Part shown: positions 58,998 to 64,000 of the stretch, piece after piece
How positions within the stretch are numbered: position 1 is the first letter of the stretch
Layout of the letters: each line of letters starts with the position of its first letter
Source: Ricinus communis
Taxonomy: Eukaryota > Streptophyta > Magnoliopsida > Malpighiales > Euphorbiaceae
Length of the DNA stretch: 64,000 nucleotides
Assembly: GCF_019578655.1 (NCBI RefSeq)
Contig: NC_063261.1
Span: forward strand, 3,244,201-3,308,200
Direction: 5' to 3'
Translations under genes and position numbers: made by a program
Notes under the pieces: generated by a model
What the model was told of the DNA's origin: nothing
Seen by the model: only the letters and a program-made list of their open reading frames with translations
Database searches by the model: none

Positions 58998-60378
58998 TGA
59001 TAAGCATCATACTACACATGTTTTCATGCCCGATTGTTTACATTTTTTATGCATGATTATCCCGTTTTATGCTAGAATCACCTGCCTTTTGTTTCCTTTC
59101 TCGTTTCAGGTCATTTTCGAAGGACACCATCAATAATCGAGGGAAATACGTGTGATTATGGACCAAAATCCATCAAATTATGTGAGAACTAGCACCCCGA
59201 GGGTTGAGCACGGCCTGGACTCTGGCCGTGCTGAATTACTAAGAGGCTATCCCCAATTGTGCCATTTCGTACGACTTAGTAACCACCACGGCCTCCAAAG
59301 ACGGCTGTGATGGCTCAAGACCGGCTTGGGCACGGCTTGGAAGGAGTCAAGACAACAAACTCCACAGATTCAAGACTACCGGACTCGGCCGTACTGAATC
59401 ATCACACTGACTCGTCTGAATCATCACACTGACTCGGCCAGTCTTTGAATCATCCGCGACTGGACTCCGGCCATGCTGAATCAACTATATAGGCAATTTT
59501 GAGTTCTTTTGAAGGAGGAGACAATTTTTTGACTCAATTCCAAGACACACACTTAATCAATTGTTTTCCTATACCTCAATTGTAGACCTTGAGAGATCAA
59601 AAATTCATCAATTGAAGGAGGGATTTCACTTGTTCCAACATCGAATTGAAGATCAAGACAAACTTTGGGAGCATTCAAGAGGCAACTAGGGTTTGAGATT
59701 TCGAATTTGCAAATTTAGGGTTTCTCATTCAGCTTGAAAGAGAAGGGTGTACATGCCTTTAATTTGTTTTTCCTTATTTTATTCCCTAATTACTTTAACC
59801 ATGAACATGAGTAGCTAGATCTTTTGAATCCATTAGGGTTCACCTTTGTTGATGGATTATGCTTAATTGTTAGTTTTTATAATTGTCATTCTTGCAATCT
59901 TCTTGCTATTCAGCAATAAAAGTTTGATTCAGTTAATTTGAGACGTTGGATTAATTGTTTATTAGGTTGTTTCTTGACATTGAGAAATGCTTGTTACAAC
60001 TGGACATTGAATAGTAAGAACTGGTAGTTAACACTTAGAGATAAGGTTGATTTACTCGCCGGATTAAGAACTAATAACTCTTAATAGTTTTAAATCATAC
60101 TTAATGCTAATCTGTAGTAATCCGATAGGAAGAGATTCCATTAGGTTAGTGCAGGTTTAGGAATCCGGTAAGCTCGAGAGAGGAACCGGGATTCAATTCA
60201 GGATTTAGGCACGGGTAAGCAAGATCGGCAATCCATAAAATCCATCTTTAGAATTCCATCACTTAGGCTCCCTTTTGGGTTTATTTCTCTCTTTGCAATT
60301 GCCTTTTGATTATCCATTGTCCTTCATTTACTTAATTGCACTCATAACCATTAGCTGGTATGTTAGAACCTTCACACC
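58998..60378 (+). repeat. E3 3' LTR, truncated
   Basis: It starts TGATAAGCATCATAC and follows the 5' LTR closely to TTCACACCCTA (about 60378). The last 140 bases or so of the LTR, including CCCATCA, are replaced by a copy of the sequence left of the insertion. TATA is at 59484-59492. In front of it the patch 59240-59480 carries a partial tandem GAATCATCACACTGACTCG, two to three copies, absent from the 5' LTR. Confidence 0.85.
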
Positions 60379-60431
60379 CTACTTCATCTATTGTTTCTAC
60401 TGACCGTGAACATGTTAATTACATGGGGAAT
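60379..60431 (+). repeat. 53-base copy of the E3 left flank
   Basis: Identical to 52734-52786 (CTACTTCATCTATTG to CATGGGGAAT). It stands where the 3' LTR end and a 5-base target duplication should be. Confidence 0.95.
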
Positions 60432-60606
60432 ACACCCGGACAGCAGAACAATCCTTATAGCTGCACATACAATCCTGGGTGGAGAAATCACCCCAATTTT
60501 AGTTGGCGCAATAATAATGCCTAGGGTCTACTAGGCTTTCAGAGGCTGCATCAGTAGCCACCACAGTAGCAGCAGCTGGCTGGACCATCAGAGTTTCCTT
60601 CACCTA
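60432..60606 (+). pseudogene. E2 gag, continuation
   Basis: It picks up exactly where 52786 stopped: PGQQNNPYS, WRNHPNFSWRNNN, a TAG, then LAGPSEFPS. It matches gag C-terminal sequence of E1 and E3. It ends at about 60606 at the border of an antisense LTR. Confidence 0.75.
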
Positions 60607-62241
60607 ATATCTATATGTCCAGTTTTAATTAGGCAATCCGATAAAAGATATACTTCCAAAATAAAGCGTAGAAAAATTAAATCTAGCTATTACAACCCTC
60701 CTACAACTAAATATCAAAAGAAAAACACATAAACTAAGTTATAATGTACAAAAATTGCCATAATCGAGTAAAAGAATCCAAAAATAGGGCCAAAATTGGT
60801 GCAGAGCCGATCGCCTCTACGTAGAGCGGATCGGCTTTAGGGTTTGGTAACGGTCGATTTTGCATCTTTTCTGAATCCTCCCTCACCTAGAAGTCGATTT
60901 AACAGGTAGAAAAGATAAAAACATGATTAAGACTCGAAAAAAGAAGCAAGAATCATACACAAAACCAATCAAAATTAAGCTATAATTTATAAATATAATA
61001 CAAACCCTAGAAAATAAAAAAAAAACTAATACAAGACAAATAAAGCTTCACATGGCATATATCCTAGATTTCAATCATGCAACCATAGAAATCTAATTCA
61101 ATTGGAAAACTATAAAGAAGATACAAATTCAATATGTAATCCTAATCATTTGACTAATCAGATTCAAAATCCAAAAGCAAACATATTATCATATTCAAAA
61201 CCCTACATGTTCTTATTATCAGATTCAAAATTCAATAAAATTAACAATATATTATATCATAAAGAAATCCTAATTTAATCATATGAATCATAAAATAAAA
61301 TAATAAAAGTAACTCTAATCATGTTTCTAAGGAAAGACATAAAAAAATATAAAACAGATAAGGAAACCAGTCTAGAGTGATGTTGATGGATGCATGTTGG
61401 AAAACCTTAGGTTGTCACTATAGTTGATGGTTCCGCATGTCTCAAGTGATGAAGAGGGAGTTGGGAAGATTGGTTGGGAATCCAGTGCTGGATGTGATAT
61501 TGAAAAAGCTTCTATTGACTTTAAAAAAAGGTTTCAAAAAATAGTTCTTTCTTAGTGACTTAAACTCTGTGCCTAGTACTGAACGATAGTTTTTTTCTTT
61601 TCTCAAACCGATCTTAGCTTCTGTAACTTTTCTCTCTAGATGTACACTCTAGTTTCTTTTTTGGTTTTCCTCTATTGTTTTTTTATTTTCCCTTTCTCTC
61701 TCTCTCTCTACGTGTTCCTTGTTAATCCTAATCGTAGATATCTCTTTCTATTTATAGAGAAAGGGTTTGAAAGAAAACTTTAAAGGACACGATAATCTCA
61801 ATTATTTTAAAAAAATAAGTAAATAAATATTCAAATTTAATTCTTTAAATTTAAATAATTATCATTAAAAATCCATGATTATTCTCAAAAACCTAGAATC
61901 TGTATCTAGACATAAAATTGATGGGAAAAATGACGTCGAAGTGAAAAAACCCAATTAGCAGTATGTAGAGCCGATTGGCTGTACATAAGGAAAGTTTAAG
62001 AAAAACTTGCAATTAGGTCCATGAATTTGTGAAATCCCTTATTTTGACCTTCGAACTTTATTTTTATTGACAATTGAGTCTAAATTAATTTTAAAAAAGG
62101 TAATTCCAGTTGGATTAACCTCAAATCTAGCCTCGAATTCGACTGTCCTTCATCTCCCGAGACCCGATAAGATAGTAACTTTCATCATAGGGTGTTTTCA
62201 TATTTCTCTCAATATCTAGATCTAGAGAAGGGGTGTTGACA
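60607..62241 (-). repeat. Antisense Tat/Ogre 3' LTR, truncated
   Basis: Minus strand: TGTCAACACCCC at 62241 down to a GGACATATAGAT phrase near 60610, which in element B lies about 650 bases before the LTR end. TATA (CTATTTATA on the plus strand) is at 61748-61756. GAGCCGAT-type motifs are at 60805-60840 and 61965-61985. G-rich CCGGGGGCGGC precedes its start on the minus strand (62242-62252), a good polypurine tract, so this is a 3' LTR. Confidence 0.75.
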
Positions 62242-62384
62242 GCCGCCCCCGGTTTGTCGCGATTTATGCAAATGAACTTTAAATAAATCGAGATAAAGTA
62301 TAAATATCAAGGATATGGTAATAGGATATTCTGATAAGCTACAAAAGCCACGCCCTGTAAGCTCGAACTAAAGATTATTGATTT

Positions 62385-62830
62385 GATGTGTGGACCACAC
62401 CCACTTGTGGTTTGAGGACTAGGTCTTCTTGAATTTTCAAGAACTTTTCCTGCTTGAATATTTGAGGACTTCGCCTACTTAATTGTTTAAGGACTTCGCC
62501 TACTAATTTAGAGACCACGCCTATTGATTTAGGAACCACACCCTATAATTTAGAGACCATGCTCGTTGATTTGGGAACCACGTTCACTAATCTAGGGACC
62601 ACGCCCATTGATTTGGGAACTACACCCGTTGATTTGGGAACCATGTCCGCTGATTTTGGGAACCATGTCCGCTGATTTTGGAACCACGCTGTTGATTTGG
62701 GAACCACTCTAGATGATCTGGGAACCATGCTTTTTTCTAATTTGGGAACAACGCCCGTCTGATTTGGGAGTCACGCCTGATGATTTGGGAATGACGCCCG
62801 TTGATTTAGGAACGACGCCCATCTGATTTG
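62385..62830. repeat. 21-base minisatellite, about 20 units
   Basis: Units of the form GATTTGGGAACCACGCCCGTT with substitutions and a few one- to three-base length changes. On the minus strand the central units read as a short peptide repeat VVPKSTG over 62543-62728, a by-product of the 21-base period. Confidence 0.9.
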
Positions 62831-63649
62831 TACTTGTAGATACTTTCCTATGTTTTCGTGATTACTTTCCACTTTGGGATGCAATTATGTTGTAATTTCA
62901 TCTTCAGGTTGTGATATGGTATGTACTTTACTCTCCTGGATAACTTTCTCTTTTGAATGTGTGTCAGTTCTTTAAAACTTAAACTGATTCTCTACTTTTA
63001 GAAAATAGGCTGGTGAGCTTTCACTTCAGAAAGTAAATTGATGATCTTCTACTGATTGTATTCTACTCTAGGATGATGATTTTTCTGCTTCAGAATATAA
63101 ATTGATGAACTTCAACTTTGGAAAGTAAGCTTGATAATCTCTGCTTTGGGAAGTAAACTGATGCATCTTCCTCTTCGGAAGGTAAACTTGAGTGTACTTC
63201 GAGCACTTTATTTCTTTTTAAAATTCTTTTTATTTTCCTATTACAGGTTAGTGATACATATACAAGTGTACAGAGATTACGTTAAGCAAAAAGTAATGAG
63301 GGTGCATGATATGCATGTTATGTATAACATGTAATGTATTTTTAAAAATCATCCTTCAATTTGGATAGAGGCATTTTGGTGCCTATCAACATCAACACTT
63401 TGAGAGTTGAATCATCTGCTCTTCAAGCACATGGCATGGAGCCTAATGGTCGAAGTTGTAATTGATTCATATTAAAGATCCGAAAGTCATGGTAACGACA
63501 GGGAGTGCAGATCTAGAGATAACTCAAGCATGTAAAGACTGAATATTTTTGCCTAGGGACTATACTGATACTCGTGCAATGACAATTGGTTTTGTCATAA
63601 TCTTATGAAGATAGCAATTAAATCTCTTTTTCTTTTTTACTTTCACGCC

Positions 63650-63790
63650 TTAACTTTTGCCTAAGCTGCTTTTCAAGTTTTCAACTTAGCAGGCTGATGT
63701 CTTAGCTTTTGCCTAAACTGCCCTTTTGGGTTTTCAACTTAGTAGACTTTATTTTTGCCTAAGCTGCCCTTCCGAGTTTTCAACTTAGCA
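63650..63790. repeat. Three-unit tandem repeat, period 46-52
   Basis: TTTTGCCTAAGCTGCCCTTT followed by GTTTTCAACTTAGCA, starting at about 63655, 63707 and 63753. Similar plus-strand phrases are not seen elsewhere in the window. Confidence 0.85.
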
Positions 63791-64000
63791 TCTTCTTTTC
63801 TTTATACTTTTCTTTATTTTTTCTTTTTACAGATTTGGTTGCTCGAGAAGCTCCGACTGGTAGTAGTCCCAAGAGACATTACCATCTATTAGCTAAAACA
63901 TTTGTGGACTCGCATTGCTGTCAAGCAAGGAGCTTAGTTCATTGGTGAGGACTGAGCTGACTGGATGAAGGGCCTGCCAGACACCCTTATCCGATGGATT

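Larger units (their letters stand above)
52787..60378 (+). mobile_element. Young non-autonomous Athila-like element E3
   Basis: 5' LTR, primer site, gag, protease, a short tail ORF, 3' region, polypurine tract and a 3' LTR lacking its last 80 bases or so. Outside one GC-rich patch the LTRs look about 98% alike by eye (around 20 differences in 890 positions), so this is among the youngest insertions in the window. RT, RNase H and integrase are absent, and so is the env-region ORF that E1 has. E3 is inserted in the gag of E2 with an abnormal 53-base flank duplication. Confidence 0.85.
50525..60606 (+). mobile_element. Athila-like element E2, split by E3
   Basis: LTR and gag of E2 (50525-52786) are interrupted by E3 (52787-60378). 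The gag resumes at 60432 and ends at about 60606, where an antisense Tat/Ogre LTR begins. Protease and everything downstream are absent. The LTR is close to that of E1 (TAATGTGCATC against TGATGTGCATC). E2 inserted in the RT of element B. Confidence 0.75.
62242..64000 (-). other. Tat/Ogre 3' region with tandem repeats
   Basis: Upstream of the polypurine tract on the minus strand. No recognisable coding domain. Plus-strand description: a roughly 21-base minisatellite at 62385-62830, a degenerate repeat of about 36 bases at 62940-63200, and a third repeat at 63650-63790. Long tandem-repeat-bearing 3' untranslated regions are a known trait of Ogre/Tat elements. The window ends before any pol. 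Confidence 0.6.

Noticed and set aside
62543..62728. Repeat protein ORF with VVPKSTG units on the minus strand
   Set aside because: The open frame follows from the 21-base period of the minisatellite, and there is no start context or conservation to support it.
62385..62830. Regularly spaced repeats that could suggest a CRISPR array
   Set aside because: Units are contiguous with no unique spacers. It is a minisatellite in a plant retrotransposon.

Overview
This window is plant nuclear heterochromatin, almost certainly from an angiosperm. It is AT-rich and made nearly wall to wall of nested, decayed LTR retrotransposons of the Ty1/copia, Ty3/gypsy Tat/Ogre-like and Ty3/gypsy Athila-like lineages. 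I found no convincing host gene, tRNA, rRNA, CRISPR array or prokaryotic feature. The species cannot be fixed from sequence alone. One run of 500 N (35746-36245) is an assembly gap.

Layout. 1-4746: 3' part of a decayed copia element ending in a 1.8-kb LTR, inserted in an antisense Tat/Ogre protease fragment (4747-5835). 6008-10773: Tat/Ogre-type LTR split by an antisense solo LTR (6052-8589) with perfect 5-bp target duplications. 10867-21253: complete but non-autonomous Athila-type element (E1) with both LTRs, gag, protease and an env-region ORF, but no RT or integrase. 21254-29404: pieces of at least three Tat/Ogre elements and a copia RNase H scrap. 29405-31360: head-to-head palindrome made of the promoter-plus-leader cassette of the Athila env-region ORF. 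31560-35745: antisense Athila-type element (E4) running into the gap. 36246-40200: older antisense LTR-like sequence split by a second solo LTR (36557-38917). 40971-50524: a Tat/Ogre LTR fragment invaded by a second Tat/Ogre element (B) with gag, protease and RT remains. B is invaded by Athila element E2 (50525), which is invaded by Athila element E3 (52787-60378). 60607-64000: antisense Tat/Ogre LTR plus a 3' region carrying three different tandem repeats.

How the parts relate. In E1 and E3, whose internal regions are fully visible, gag-protease is followed within a few hundred bases by the element's 3' region, with RT, RNase H and integrase missing. The visible part of E4 shows the same 3' arrangement. 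These would need enzymes in trans, presumably from full Athila relatives elsewhere. E1 also keeps an env-region ORF preceded by an LTR-like promoter module and a leader with a plausible intron. That cassette is found again as the 2-kb palindrome. Its ORF in E1 has ten premature stops and no frameshift, and every stop is explained by one C-to-T change, as expected from long residence in methylated chromatin.

Limits: all lineage names rest on motifs, primer-binding sites and LTR structure recognised by eye. Boundaries marked as approximate are junctions where homology between copies stops. Identity values were estimated by reading, not computed.
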